A DNA stretch of 64,000 bases, taken from positions 124,001-188,000 of the forward strand of contig NZ_PGEX01000001.1 in the NCBI RefSeq assembly GCF_002797675.1. Reading direction: 5' to 3'. Under the pieces are notes generated by a model. The model was given only the letters and a program-made list of their open reading frames with translations, was not told the DNA's origin and did not search any database. This stretch comes from Hallerella succinigenes (GTDB lineage Bacteria; Fibrobacterota; Fibrobacteria; Fibrobacterales; Fibrobacteraceae). A program made the translations under genes and the position numbers. Of the stretch, positions 35,307 through 45,607 are shown in pieces (the first letter of the stretch is position 1; each line of letters opens with the position of its first letter).

Positions 35307-38186
35307 TTATAGGTCGCCTCCGGGCACAAGCACATAACATCCAATCAAGTCCGCCGGTAGGCACGGTTCCACGGTCACGGTTCCGTAACGCTGGGCACTG
35401 GCAGAACGGACACGCAGATGGTCTTCGGAAAGCACGGTCCCGCGTCTTTGGGCAAGGTTCGCAAAAAGCCGGGTGTTATTCCGGTAAAAGTCAAGCGCAC
35501 GCGCCACATTGTCACGAATAACGGGTTCGCCAAGGTTTCCGGTTGGACTTTCTTCGAGCAATGCGTTTACGTCGCCGTTTTCAAGGATTCGAGGTTCACC
35601 AACCAAGTTGACAGCCACAGCCACGGCCTCCTCGGCCATCATCAGCTTGGGCGTATTCTTGCCAGTATTGCGCAACTGGTAACGAACTCGGAGCAAGTAA
35701 ATGGCGGTCAATTCCTGGACCGATTCGGATTCGTAGGCGCCCGAACGAGCCGCAATGTCGTTCTTGCTAGAAAGTGCGCCTTCCAACAGGTAGCTGGATA
35801 GACTTTCCACGATGGGGTTCGTGCGGTGTATAAAGGCATAGCCTTGCGGAGGCGGATACGCAAACGATATCTTCAGCGGCTTTTTCAGGTCCTTCTTGGG
35901 GAAAGAGGCCTGTAACTGGCTACGGATTTCGGGCGGCAAACTCTTGACATCGAGGGTAAAGGCATGCTCCGAAGCGCGTTCCTTCGCCGCGTTCAGGCGC
36001 GTCGTCGCCACATCGAAGAACTTCTGCACATCTTCGGAGTCGCCAAGGGCATCCTTCGTCTTGTCCCATTCCGGCATGATTTCTTCGGGTTTCAAAGACT
36101 GCTGGCTAAAGATGGTGCGGTTACGGCGTTCCTTGTCGATGGCGCGTTGCCAGTTCTTTTCCACATTGTTCACATCAGTAGCGAACTCTTCGCCAAAATC
36201 GAGTTCCAGTTGGCCGTTCTTGTCGGTAGCCACGTATTTCTTGAGCAGAGCCGCTTTCACGAGCGCCACGCGAATGTTGCCGTTGTCTTCGGGCACCGGG
36301 ACAGAAATACCAAGGTCTTCCTTGATTTTTTCGGCCTTGCGAAGGATGACATTGAAGATCAGGCCGTCCACCGGATTGTCGGCACCGTAAAGCATGGTGC
36401 ACCAGACATTCTTGCACTGCTGACCGAAACGGTCCACACGGCCTTCGCGCTGTTCATGGCGAGTCGGGTTCCAAGCCAAGTCGTAATGAACGACGGCATT
36501 GAAGTAGTCCTGAAGGTTGATACCTTCGGACAGGCAGTCCGTCGCCACGAGAATCGGGGAATCGGATTCCGCCAACTCGCGAACCTGTTCTTCGCGTTCC
36601 TCATTGGTAAGTTCACCGGTTACGCACGCTACGCTACATTTGGGGAACTCCGCTTTGAGCTGGTCTGCCACATAATGAGCCGTCGCGATATACTTGCAGA
36701 AGATAACCGGACGGTAAGTATCGCCCGTCTTCTTTACCATCTTGAGCATATCGTCAAGATGCTTGGCAAGGCACTTGAATTTAGGATCTTCCAGCTTGCC
36801 ACTCAGGGATTCGGCCTTCGCTATCAGGCGCTTTACAGCCTCGGAGTCTTCAAGCACCGGGCTTACAAACTGGTCATTCGCTTCGGTATCGTCTTCGCCG
36901 TCGTAGGTTTCGGTGATGTAGCCTTCCAAGAGAGCCGCATTTTCGGCAGTATCTTCGGCCAGCTTAGCGTTCTCCTCGATACTGTTCAAACGCGTTGTCA
37001 GGGCACTCTTGGCGGCAAGCGGACTGGACGAAATACAACGCAACAGAGCAAGCGTCGCGTACCACATCATCCGACCCTTGAATCCGTCGGTTATTTCGGC
37101 CCTGTTCGCAATATCCACACAGTATTCGCGGACCTCGTTAAAGAAGTCGCCCCATTCACCCGTCAGCTTGTAGGTGATTTCCTTGGTCTTGCGGTCAGGG
37201 AAAGCGGCCTTGCCGGGATAGTTCATCACGTCAATTCGGCGACGCTGCACCAGATGGCGTCCCAAGTCTTCGCGGAGCTTCATCTTTTCGCTGGAGGAGT
37301 GGTCCACGGACAGGTCGTCAAGTCCGGCATAGTCCTTTTTCAATAGCGAAAGAAGGTTGTTGAAGGCGTGTTCGTCGCCGGAATGCGGCGTTGCCGTCAA
37401 AAGGATGATATGGCGTTCCTCGTTCGCAGCCAAGTCCTGCAACAGGGAGAATCGCAACTGACGGCCACCGCCCACGCAACAGGTATGAGCTTCATCGACC
37501 ACCAACATGGCATCGTCGATATGGGTCTTGAACCAGTCGCGGTGAGTGTCGCTCTTGATATAGTCCAGCGAAATGACCGCCGCCGGGTAGTGTTCAAAGA
37601 ACTGTTCCGTCTTGCTGACCTCCTTTTCGAGGTTAGCAATAGAACGCGCCGTAATACCGACAGCGTCGATATTGAAGTGTTCCTTGAGTTCCGTCACCCA
37701 CTGGGTTACCAGATGAGGCGGGCAAAGAACGACAAACTTGGAGATTTCACCGCGTTCGTAGAGTTCTTTCACGATAAGTCCAGCTTCAATCGTCTTACCG
37801 ATACCTACGTCATCGGCAATCAGCAAACGGACTACCGGCATTTTTAGCGCCATCAGGAGCGGAACCAGCTGGTAGCTTCGCGGTTCAAAGGCCAAATGGC
37901 CAAAACTGCGGAACGGCCCGGCAGCATTCGTGAGCTTTAGCTTCAGGGCATCACGGAGCAGCTTGGCGGATTCAAAACGCCCGATATCGGTCGTGTTCGG
38001 AGCCGGGAATACGGCACTTTCAAGTTTCGTATACTCAATGGATGGCATAATAACCTGAGTTTCATCGTCGGTCCCCCCAAGCGGACGGAGCTTGATGCAA
38101 TCCTTCAAGTCGCAGGGTTCAACGACCCATTCGCGTCCACGCACTTTGACAAGAGAGCCTAAAGGGTAAGTCACAGTATCAGCCAT
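35307..38186 (-). CDS. SNF2-family helicase (DrmD-like)
   Basis: This 959-aa superfamily 2 ATPase has the helicase motifs IADDVGIGKTIEAGL (Walker A, about 123-137), VVDEAHTC (DEAH), LLTATPHSG (III) and REGRVDRFGQ (VI), with the RapA/DrmD-like order and an N-terminal DNA-binding-like strand domain (SLVKVRGREWVVEPC). The long C-terminal region (about 640-959) is unassigned. DrmD is the SNF2 helicase of class 1 DISARM. The ATG at 38186 has AAGGA seven bases before it; a TTG at 38204 is less likely. The gap to the upstream helicase stop is 25 bp. Confidence 0.87.
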   Translation of the reverse strand: MADTVTYPLGSLVKVRGREWVVEPCDLKDCIKLRPLGGTDDETQVIMPSIEYTKLESAVFPAPNTTDIGRFESAKLLRDALKLKLTNAAGPFRSFGHLAFEPRSYQLVPLLMALKMPVVRLLIADDVGIGKTIEAGLIVKELYERGEISKFVVLCPPHLVTQWVTELKEHFNIDAVGITARSIANLEKEVSKTEQFFEHYPAAVISLDYIKSDTHRDWFKTHIDDAMLVVDEAHTCCVGGGRQLRFSLLQDLAANEERHIILLTATPHSGDEHAFNNLLSLLKKDYAGLDDLSVDHSSSEKMKLREDLGRHLVQRRRIDVMNYPGKAAFPDRKTKEITYKLTGEWGDFFNEVREYCVDIANRAEITDGFKGRMMWYATLALLRCISSSPLAAKSALTTRLNSIEENAKLAEDTAENAALLEGYITETYDGEDDTEANDQFVSPVLEDSEAVKRLIAKAESLSGKLEDPKFKCLAKHLDDMLKMVKKTGDTYRPVIFCKYIATAHYVADQLKAEFPKCSVACVTGELTNEEREEQVRELAESDSPILVATDCLSEGINLQDYFNAVVHYDLAWNPTRHEQREGRVDRFGQQCKNVWCTMLYGADNPVDGLIFNVILRKAEKIKEDLGISVPVPEDNGNIRVALVKAALLKKYVATDKNGQLELDFGEEFATDVNNVEKNWQRAIDKERRNRTIFSQQSLKPEEIMPEWDKTKDALGDSEDVQKFFDVATTRLNAAKERASEHAFTLDVKSLPPEIRSQLQASFPKKDLKKPLKISFAYPPPQGYAFIHRTNPIVESLSSYLLEGALSSKNDIAARSGAYESESVQELTAIYLLRVRYQLRNTGKNTPKLMMAEEAVAVAVNLVGEPRILENGDVNALLEESPTGNLGEPVIRDNVARALDFYRNNTRLFANLAQRRGTVLSEDHLRVRSASAQRYGTVTVEPCLPADLIGCYVLVPGGDL

Positions 38187-38211
38187 CTTAAATCCTTCAA
38201 TCAATCAAAAG

Positions 38212-41200
38212 TTAGAGTTCGTCAGTATCGCAACCAGGGAACTTGTTCCTATTCTGCATTATAGCACGTTCCCATTCTTCTGGGGTATCGCCGATAACGA
38301 TAAAGCGATATCCCTTAGCATCAAGATACTTTCGCAAGGAATCCTCCGGTTCTTCTGCCAAGAGCACCAAACGCGAAGCCTTCCACATAGCCAAAACCGT
38401 ATAGGCGCCGTTATGGATAGCCTTGTTGTAGGCATCCGGTTTTACGCAGAAAACCGAGTCCAGAATGTCATCGAGCGACTTGGCGTGTTCATCTTCGCGG
38501 ACGGTTGCTTCTGCCTGAGTTTCGACCTTTTCAGCCGTAGCGTTAGCAAGTTCGACCAGAATCTTGAGCGAGTCTTCGTCATGACGGTCAATGACGCTAT
38601 GCTGGGGCTGGTTATAGTAGCTCAATAGGCATCTGTAGCACCCTGCCACGCAGCGAACTTCAAGCGGTTTTGTCTGTTCGAGATCGTTCAGTTCATCAAC
38701 AGACTTTGGCGAAGGTCCACGACTGGGGTCTTCAGCCGTACTATTCCACGAGAAGTGCATAATCGAAAGTGCACGACGAGCAATTCGGCCAATCGCCTCG
38801 CCATTGCGCAACAGTTCTGTCAGAACACCGGCTCCGCCTTCGGAAGCCTCGTAGAAAAGCAGACTTGTACATTCCCTTTCGTTCGGCATCTGCTTTACGG
38901 AAAGTTCGGATTGTTCTATCTGGAACTCTTCTTCGATGGCACGCTGTAATGCGGAGGCAACCGTCGCCATCGTCTTCTGGGAATAAGGTTCCGTATCCAA
39001 GAGGCCACGCTTGGGTTCATAGACCAGGATATTCTTCGTGTCTTCGACATAAGGCACAATACGTTGCGGCTGGACCTTGGAATTTTCCTTGTCGTCCTGA
39101 TCCGGTGCATCCGTATCGCCGGGATCGGATTCCCAGCATCCCGTCATCGGATTGATTTCAAATCCCTTCACGGACATGTTCTTGCGCTTACGCCAACCGA
39201 GATTCAACATCCACAACTTGGCATTCGGACCATAAGTCAGTTCACCGACACAATCGCCGTCCAGCATCATCTTTGACTGGTTATAGCAAAGAATACCCTT
39301 GTCGCTGGCAAAGCGATAAACCGTCTGGAGGTCATACCCCTTGCGAAGGCGTTCTTCCTCGTTTGCCGAAATACGCGTACTCGGCTTCGTTTCGACAGTT
39401 TCAATCTTGTAGAGCGAATCTATTGTCGTTCCGGCGGTCAACGGCTGGCCGCACTTTTCACACCGTTCGGCGTTCACGCTCACGTGTCCGTAACCGCAAC
39501 GGTCGCAAATCACCATTGTCTGGGTAGCGAGTTTGTCCGTTGCCGTCGCCTGGCCGTTACCGGAGTTCAGCTTTGCCTTAAACACCTTGTAGCGGCGACC
39601 TTCGTGGTAAATGATGCTCTGGGGACCAAATTCGGAAATGGCAAGGAATCGCGGACGGCTCACCATAGAACCGGCGTCATCCTTCTTGCCGGCGAGATTG
39701 CCCCTGACCGACGGAATCCACGCCATCAGCGGAAGGCGCGGGAAATCATACCCCGGAAGGAATCCTTGGCTTGCCAAGTAACGGTATGGGTAGAAATCGT
39801 TGTTCTTGTTGGCAGATTTACCAATCAAAACATTCAGCTGCTGGCTGGCATCGAAGTAGCGCCTCTTGGCGCGTTCTCGCTCAATGGCCGTTATGCTGAG
39901 ACTCTGGACGATCTTATCGGAATCGGCCATCTGCTTCTTGATAGACCGCAATAGCGTGCGCCAACTATCAAAAGCAGCGTTAAAATCCTTGGCGACATCG
40001 TCAATGACCCTATCGACGTAGTCATCCTGGATCCACGGCTGTTTCTGTTCGTCTTCGGACAGAGCCTTGCGAACATCGGCCAAGACGTTCTTGGCCTCCT
40101 TTTTCGCAGCCTGTTTTACGCCGTCGTCGTTAATTCGTTCTAACAGGTCTTTTCGAATTTCAAGGCGTAAGCCGGATTCCGGGTCCATCACGTTATCATA
40201 GATGCTCTGGCCCAGACCGTAATCGAGTTCCTGAAGCCAAACAGCGTGAATATGGCTCGTTATCAAGTCCTTATTCGTAATGTCAAGCGTCGGAGCATTC
40301 ACGATACCAGACACCATATCGGTTCGCTTCTCAAAGAACCACTGGTCGTGGGGGCTCATAGAGGAGCTATAGGTAATCACCAGAGCCGGTTGACCGGATC
40401 GACCCGCACGTCCACTACGCTGGGCATAGTTGCTCGCCGTGGGCGGCACGTTGCGCATATACACCGTATTCAGGCTCGATATATCGACGCCAAGCTCCAT
40501 CGTAGGAGAACAGTAGAGAACCGGCAGGCGCTTCAGCTCAATCCCCGGATTTTCCTCTTTCCATTCCTCGATATCTTTTTTGGTAAATCTAAACTGATGT
40601 TCCAGTTTCTTGCGGTCTTGCGCATCCACCTGGGCCGTATGTTCGTGTGCGCTGTAATCAAAGACATAGCAGCTCTGATTGTCGATTGCAGACTGTACAA
40701 GAGCATCCTTGACGTTCCTATAGACTGCTCCGAAATATTCATTGTCTCGGATACCGGTGTTAGAAACATCCGGGTTTCGACCAGAATGCCATTCCATAGC
40801 ATTGGCGTGCAACTGCCAGCCATCGGGTGTACGATGAACAATATCGGCGGAGTTCGCTATTTCAAATGCGGTTACGACAACTCCGCGAATCAGGTCTGCA
40901 CTCCCCTTCGCCTTGATTTTAGCTTCAGCCGGAGTTCCGGACCATATACTAGAATTCTTGATTGCCCTAGAAATCTGGGAGTTCTGAGCCAAGGAAACCG
41001 TCGTATAGTCGCGCCTACCTACGCCACGCGTCTGCTTACGGCCAGAATCGTCAACGTAATTGAACCCATCGGGCTTCTCGTTATAAGCAAATCCCCACTT
41101 TTCAAGCAAGTCAAGATAGGACGATTCCAGAACCTTCTGCTGTTCGCTCCTGTTCAAATAGAACGAATCTACGCAGAGCTGAGCTTTCATTATCTGGAAC

Positions 41201-43545
41201 AAAATATGATAAAATTCGAGTCTCTTGGCCGGAGTCAAGCAAGCCAATTCATCACAGTTTGCAAATCGGTTGTCGTCGCCACAAAGTTCACGCAATCCCT
41301 TGTACTCAATGTGGAGCATTCCCAACATTTCGAGCGGCGGATTGTTGTTGTACCAGCCAGAGGCCAAATCCTTCATCAGACGGTAACCGAGAATAAACTT
41401 AGCCTCGTTCTTGACATTTTCGAGTGCATTAGGCTGGTCTATCTTCGGATTGACCATGTACTCCTTGAGCACATCCTTATTGCGCGAATCAAAGCCCAGA
41501 GTTGCGAATACGGCACCGGAAAGCTGTTCGTACGGCAATACGCCGCCATGCTGCTCCATCGCACCAAGCAATGCGGCACGGAGCGTCACAGTGTAGACGA
41601 AATCGTTAAAATGCCCGGCCTGTAACGCTGCATCCTGACGGTTGTCGGTAAAACCGAGCATCTTGCGGACATCGTTATCACCAATATCCTTGCCATAGGG
41701 ATTGTCACGGAACAGCTGGTTAAGTACGGCTAGCGTAAGTACAGTGGTTGCCGATGAACGGCCTTCACCGCTCAAGCCGATAAGCTTGTTTCGGTCAGAA
41801 CTGAACTGTCTGTATTCGTGACCGCAACAAGGGCAGAAACGGACCTTGCCAGGAATATACCAAAACTCGGTATTATTCGACTTCTTTTCTATATCGCGAG
41901 TACCGTTTGCCTGAACATACATCGGAACCGGCTGGAACGGAGCGTAGTTTTTGCGGACTCTCGGATAGCCGTCCTTGTCCAGCTCCCACCAGCTTTCCGG
42001 CAGATCATCGGTTGTCTGATACTTGAAGCTAGACTTTTTCGGAACAAGGAAGCCATTGAAACCGCTATTATCGTCCATTGGGACCTCGCCGATATCGCGA
42101 GGTTCGAACACCTTGCGTTCATCATTGAAACGGACCGGAAAGAACTCTTCGCCACATTCACGACAGAAATGGGCATTGAAAAGTCTTACTCCATCACAGC
42201 CAGGTGCATAGACCTGAGCATCCAAGGTTACACGGCGCTTTCCCTCAGATTCGAGGGTACACAGTACGCTTCCGGGGCCACTGATGAACTGGTGCAGTTT
42301 GAAGGCAAACGGTTTACGGCCATTGGGGCTTGTCAGGGCATGGGCCGCCATCAGGTAATCCTGCAAGGCACCCAAGGCGCTATCCAAAGACACATCCGCA
42401 TCCTTGGCAAGTTTTTCAGCCGCCATACGAAGCGTAATAGGCTTCGCTCTTTTGGCCTTGCCTACAGCCGGTTTGTCAATACCGAGCGTCAGTTCCACCC
42501 AGACCGACAACGGATCATTTCGAAACTCATCTAAGGACGTAAACGGAGCTACTCCCTTTGCGACACGCGCACTCAGAAGCGGCCTTACCTTATCCAAGTT
42601 AAGATGTTCATCGGTCGCTTGAGCCAGCGTTTCGGTAATGACGTTCGACGGCGGGATTTCGGCACCGAACAGTTTAGACGCCACCGATGCCACGGCTCGG
42701 TTCTGGTCATCCTCGGTTCCGGTGTTATCCATAGTCGCCGATGTTCCGATGCTGATTAGATTATCAGCCTTTGTCTCACGACGTAGGCGGCGTACAAGCA
42801 AGGCTACATCGGCACCTTGTCGTCCACGGTAAGTATGCAATTCATCCAGTACAAGGAACTGCAAGCCGTCGCAATGCTCCATCACGGCCTTATCGACCTC
42901 GGAACCACGAGTCAGAATCAGTTCCATCATCATGTAGTTCGTGAGCAATATGTCGGGTGGATTGCTCGCTATGCGCTTTCGTTCGGCATCCAAATCTTGA
43001 CCAGTATAACGATCCACCGTGAATGCGCCGGTATTGCCAAGAAACTTGTTGATTTCCTCCATCTGGCTATTGGCCAAGGCGTTCATCGGATAGATGATAA
43101 TGGCGCGTGTACGCGGGGTCTTGTCCAGTTCCTTCGCGCGCAAAATGGCATCTACGATAGGGATGAAAAAGGATAGGCTCTTACCGGAACCTGTACCCGT
43201 CGTGACAACAAAGCTTTTATGTTCCTTGGCAAGCGATATGGCGTGAGTCTGGTGCTGGTATAGGGACATCGGCCTGCCACCCATACCTTCGTTATCCTTG
43301 CCCACCTTGAATATATCACGGCATTTTGGAGACAATACGCCTTCGTCACAAAGTTGGTCAATCGTGGCGCTAGTCTGATAGTTCGGATTGATTTGAATCA
43401 GAGGATCTGGCCAGTAGCGGCCTCCGGCGTACTCAGCATCGACGACACGTTTGATGTCGTCCGCCGAAATCTTCGTGAAACTGCGAGAAAAGCGGCTATA
43501 CTCGTCGATAACCGCATCACGATAACTGAATACGTTCTGTGCCAT
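38212..43545 (-). CDS. Giant DEAD/DEAH helicase with DUF1998 domain (DruE-like or fused DrmA-DrmB-like)
   Basis: This is a 1777-aa protein. Helicase core: Walker A TGTGSGKS (about 116-123), DELH box LVLDELHTYRGRQGADVALL (about 232-251), TSATMD, and motif VI QRSGRAGRSG. Zinc-type cysteine pairs occur at FCRECGEEF, FCPCCGHEYR and ICDRCGYG...RCEKCGQPL. A DUF1998 (MZB-like) region near the C-terminus has LLFYEASEGGAGVLTELL and CVAGCYRCLLSYYNQPQH (about 1632-1649). The combination matches DruE of Druantia and, in sum, DrmA plus DrmB of DISARM. It is the first gene of the operon. Upstream AAGGA is 14 bases away, so initiation may be weak. Confidence 0.88.
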   Translation of the reverse strand: MAQNVFSYRDAVIDEYSRFSRSFTKISADDIKRVVDAEYAGGRYWPDPLIQINPNYQTSATIDQLCDEGVLSPKCRDIFKVGKDNEGMGGRPMSLYQHQTHAISLAKEHKSFVVTTGTGSGKSLSFFIPIVDAILRAKELDKTPRTRAIIIYPMNALANSQMEEINKFLGNTGAFTVDRYTGQDLDAERKRIASNPPDILLTNYMMMELILTRGSEVDKAVMEHCDGLQFLVLDELHTYRGRQGADVALLVRRLRRETKADNLISIGTSATMDNTGTEDDQNRAVASVASKLFGAEIPPSNVITETLAQATDEHLNLDKVRPLLSARVAKGVAPFTSLDEFRNDPLSVWVELTLGIDKPAVGKAKRAKPITLRMAAEKLAKDADVSLDSALGALQDYLMAAHALTSPNGRKPFAFKLHQFISGPGSVLCTLESEGKRRVTLDAQVYAPGCDGVRLFNAHFCRECGEEFFPVRFNDERKVFEPRDIGEVPMDDNSGFNGFLVPKKSSFKYQTTDDLPESWWELDKDGYPRVRKNYAPFQPVPMYVQANGTRDIEKKSNNTEFWYIPGKVRFCPCCGHEYRQFSSDRNKLIGLSGEGRSSATTVLTLAVLNQLFRDNPYGKDIGDNDVRKMLGFTDNRQDAALQAGHFNDFVYTVTLRAALLGAMEQHGGVLPYEQLSGAVFATLGFDSRNKDVLKEYMVNPKIDQPNALENVKNEAKFILGYRLMKDLASGWYNNNPPLEMLGMLHIEYKGLRELCGDDNRFANCDELACLTPAKRLEFYHILFQIMKAQLCVDSFYLNRSEQQKVLESSYLDLLEKWGFAYNEKPDGFNYVDDSGRKQTRGVGRRDYTTVSLAQNSQISRAIKNSSIWSGTPAEAKIKAKGSADLIRGVVVTAFEIANSADIVHRTPDGWQLHANAMEWHSGRNPDVSNTGIRDNEYFGAVYRNVKDALVQSAIDNQSCYVFDYSAHEHTAQVDAQDRKKLEHQFRFTKKDIEEWKEENPGIELKRLPVLYCSPTMELGVDISSLNTVYMRNVPPTASNYAQRSGRAGRSGQPALVITYSSSMSPHDQWFFEKRTDMVSGIVNAPTLDITNKDLITSHIHAVWLQELDYGLGQSIYDNVMDPESGLRLEIRKDLLERINDDGVKQAAKKEAKNVLADVRKALSEDEQKQPWIQDDYVDRVIDDVAKDFNAAFDSWRTLLRSIKKQMADSDKIVQSLSITAIERERAKRRYFDASQQLNVLIGKSANKNNDFYPYRYLASQGFLPGYDFPRLPLMAWIPSVRGNLAGKKDDAGSMVSRPRFLAISEFGPQSIIYHEGRRYKVFKAKLNSGNGQATATDKLATQTMVICDRCGYGHVSVNAERCEKCGQPLTAGTTIDSLYKIETVETKPSTRISANEEERLRKGYDLQTVYRFASDKGILCYNQSKMMLDGDCVGELTYGPNAKLWMLNLGWRKRKNMSVKGFEINPMTGCWESDPGDTDAPDQDDKENSKVQPQRIVPYVEDTKNILVYEPKRGLLDTEPYSQKTMATVASALQRAIEEEFQIEQSELSVKQMPNERECTSLLFYEASEGGAGVLTELLRNGEAIGRIARRALSIMHFSWNSTAEDPSRGPSPKSVDELNDLEQTKPLEVRCVAGCYRCLLSYYNQPQHSVIDRHDEDSLKILVELANATAEKVETQAEATVREDEHAKSLDDILDSVFCVKPDAYNKAIHNGAYTVLAMWKASRLVLLAEEPEDSLRKYLDAKGYRFIVIGDTPEEWERAIMQNRNKFPGCDTDEL

Positions 43546-43719
43546 ATAAGAGCTCGTTCCTTACATGTATAATATAAGAAAAGCGTTCGGAATAGTCGCT
43601 CAAAGTTCTATGCGAACAGTAAACAAGCCTACAGTTACCAAAAAGGAATGTGTAATTTTTTTCTGTAAATTAATGCATTGTATTTTTGGGGCATCTAAAA
43701 TACAATTAAAACGCCCAAC

Positions 43720-43911
43720 AATGGCGGCTTCTTCAGCCAGTTGGGCTAGTACGCGATGTTCTGGAGTGCCTCAGAAGCCACAGAATATATTATTGACGAC
43801 GATGTTGGAGACATCGCCTACATCATGGAATTGTACTACAGCAGCGATCGCGTAAGCCTGTACATCTAGCTCAAGAGCGGAGCACATTCTGTTCGTTGTC
43901 TCCGGGACTGA
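43720..43911 (+). pseudogene. FISUMP-domain gene remnant (C-terminal end, two in-frame stops)
   Basis: Read in one frame this stretch gives NGGFFSQLG, stop, YAMFWSASEATEYIIDD, ...DIAYIMELYYSSDRVSLYI, stop, LKSGAHSVRCLRD, stop. It matches the end of the FISUMP domain of the intact lipoprotein at 46426-48093 (FWSA..., then SVRCLKD). The two internal stops are TAG at 43747-43749 and 43867-43869. No intact start is visible. It is followed by the same 76-bp sequence that follows the intact FISUMP gene. Confidence 0.8.
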
Positions 43912-43920
43912 CCTAGCCCC

Positions 43921-43996
43921 CAAACACAGGGCTGGCTTTTATTTTTACCCAAAGTAGCAAAAATATTGGAAATTACAGACAAATTGTCATATAGGG
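43921..43996. repeat. 76-bp direct repeat, copy 1
   Basis: This copy matches 48161-48236 at 73 of 76 positions. It contains a terminator-like GGGCTGGCTTTTATTTTT and then, on the minus strand, the last codons of the DUF4143 ATPase gene (PYMTICL, stop). It lies just after the FISUMP pseudogene. Confidence 0.92.
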
Positions 43997-45331
43997 CGGA
44001 ATGCAGATAGTTCCGTTTTCTTTTATGAAGTAGTTCTTAGGATGAATGATATACGATTTTCCGATACGCTTCTTGTAGATTTTTTTGAAATCGGTTAAAG
44101 ACGATGTGGTATAATTCTTTGACGATTTTACCTCGATGGGGATGACTTTTCCGCTTGCGGAATCGCTCAGCAAAAAGTCAATTTCCATATCGTTTCGGTG
44201 CAGTTCTTTGTTGTATCGGGTGTAAAAGTAAAGCCGGTGCCCGTTTGCGGTAAGCATTTGCGCAATGGCGTTTTCATAGAGCATACCCTTGTTTATTGAA
44301 AGCTTGTCGTTCATGATTTGCTTGTACAGCGAATCTCTTGCAATCGCATTTTCACTGAAGGCATGCGAGAACAGAATCCCCGTGTCGCCCATGTAGCATT
44401 TGATGGCGGAATCGTCGCCGTTCAGCCCCAAGCCCACATTGGGGTCGGAACATTTGAGGCAATTGTTGGTAATCATGGAGTTCGAAAGCCACATGAAGGT
44501 ATTCTCGTAGGTGTTTTCTGTGTTGATGCCGGATTCAATTCTGGAGAGACTTACGCGTTTCTCGTGCTTGGAGAGGAATGCGGGAATTTGCAGGAATGTG
44601 GAAAGGACCTTTGACTTGTATGCACCCTTGATTTTTTGGATATCCTTCTTGTAGAGGGCGATAATGCTGCGTTTGCGCTTGTCGCTGTATTCAAAGCTGA
44701 ACGTGTGTTCCAGAAATTCGACGATGGACTGGGGCATCCCACCGATAAGCATGTATTGCTTGAATAGTTGCATGGCGTCGTTGTGCAGACTGCGCTCAAG
44801 GGCTTCTCCTTTGCCGAAACATTCCCGGATGTAGTCGCAGATGGAGGGCTTTCCGAGTGCCTCACAGAACTCCTCGAAGTCCATCGGATACATTTGGATA
44901 GATGTTTCTTCCGATGGAATGGTGATGTCCTTGACGTTTTCGTTGATGGAAATGAGTGAACCTGTCTCGATGTAGTCGAAGCGCCCGTCCTTGACAAGTT
45001 TCTTGATGCTTTGTCGGGCCTTTGGGAATTTTTGAACCTCGTCGAAAATGATTACGGAGTCACGGGGATGGAGCGTGATACTGTATGTGTAAGAGAGCGT
45101 GGTAAAGAAACTGTTGAGGTCGCTCATCTTGTCGAACGCTTTCTTGACGGAAGCCTCGCAGTCGTTGAAGTCGATAAGGATATACGACTTGTATTCGTGC
45201 TGGGCGAATGTTTCTACGATGGTGCTCTTGCCAATTCGTCGGGCCCCTTCGATGAGGAGGGCTTCGCTGCCCTGGGATTCGGCTTTCCATTGCAACAGCT
45301 TCTGGTAGATTTTGCGTTTAAATTTAATCAT
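43973..45331 (-). CDS. AAA-family ATPase with DUF4143-type C-terminus (second copy type)
   Basis: The 452-aa protein has the Walker A GARRIGKST (about 29-37), Walker B SVIIFDEVQKFPKARQ, and sensor ETGSLISINENVKD. The C-terminus is typical of the family: YMGDTGILFSHAF, KGMLYENAIAQMLTANG, and the PD-(D/E)xK-like EIDFLL...IPIEVKSSK. GGAGG lies seven bases before the ATG. It is only distantly similar to the ATPase in the defence operon. It is convergent with the FISUMP pseudogene, and its 3' end lies within the 76-bp repeat. Function unknown; such genes spread widely in Bacteroidetes- and Fibrobacter-like genomes. Confidence 0.85.
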   Translation of the reverse strand: MIKFKRKIYQKLLQWKAESQGSEALLIEGARRIGKSTIVETFAQHEYKSYILIDFNDCEASVKKAFDKMSDLNSFFTTLSYTYSITLHPRDSVIIFDEVQKFPKARQSIKKLVKDGRFDYIETGSLISINENVKDITIPSEETSIQMYPMDFEEFCEALGKPSICDYIRECFGKGEALERSLHNDAMQLFKQYMLIGGMPQSIVEFLEHTFSFEYSDKRKRSIIALYKKDIQKIKGAYKSKVLSTFLQIPAFLSKHEKRVSLSRIESGINTENTYENTFMWLSNSMITNNCLKCSDPNVGLGLNGDDSAIKCYMGDTGILFSHAFSENAIARDSLYKQIMNDKLSINKGMLYENAIAQMLTANGHRLYFYTRYNKELHRNDMEIDFLLSDSASGKVIPIEVKSSKNYTTSSLTDFKKIYKKRIGKSYIIHPKNYFIKENGTICIPPYMTICL

Positions 45332-45607
45332 TTGTATGCCTCCGCGGATGAGAATATAAATAAATATTGTTAAAAACGCAAGGTGTTGTGTGTCAAAATA
45401 TTGCTAAAAGCGCAATCTAATAAATGTGAAAATATTTCAAAAAGCGCAATGTTCTCCATTTTGGCCATTACTGGATAATAATGGTTTCTTTTTTGCTGAT
45501 TTTACGAATCGAATTGTAAAATTTTCTTTAAAAATGGCCGAAATTTCACAAAACACTTGACATTGTTTTTTTTTGTTTACATTTGGAGGGCTTAAATACT
45601 TAAATAA

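Noticed and set aside
29762-43545. Assignment of the operon as BREX
   Set aside because: The methyltransferase is PglX-like, but no pglZ, brxA, brxB or brxC gene is present in the window.
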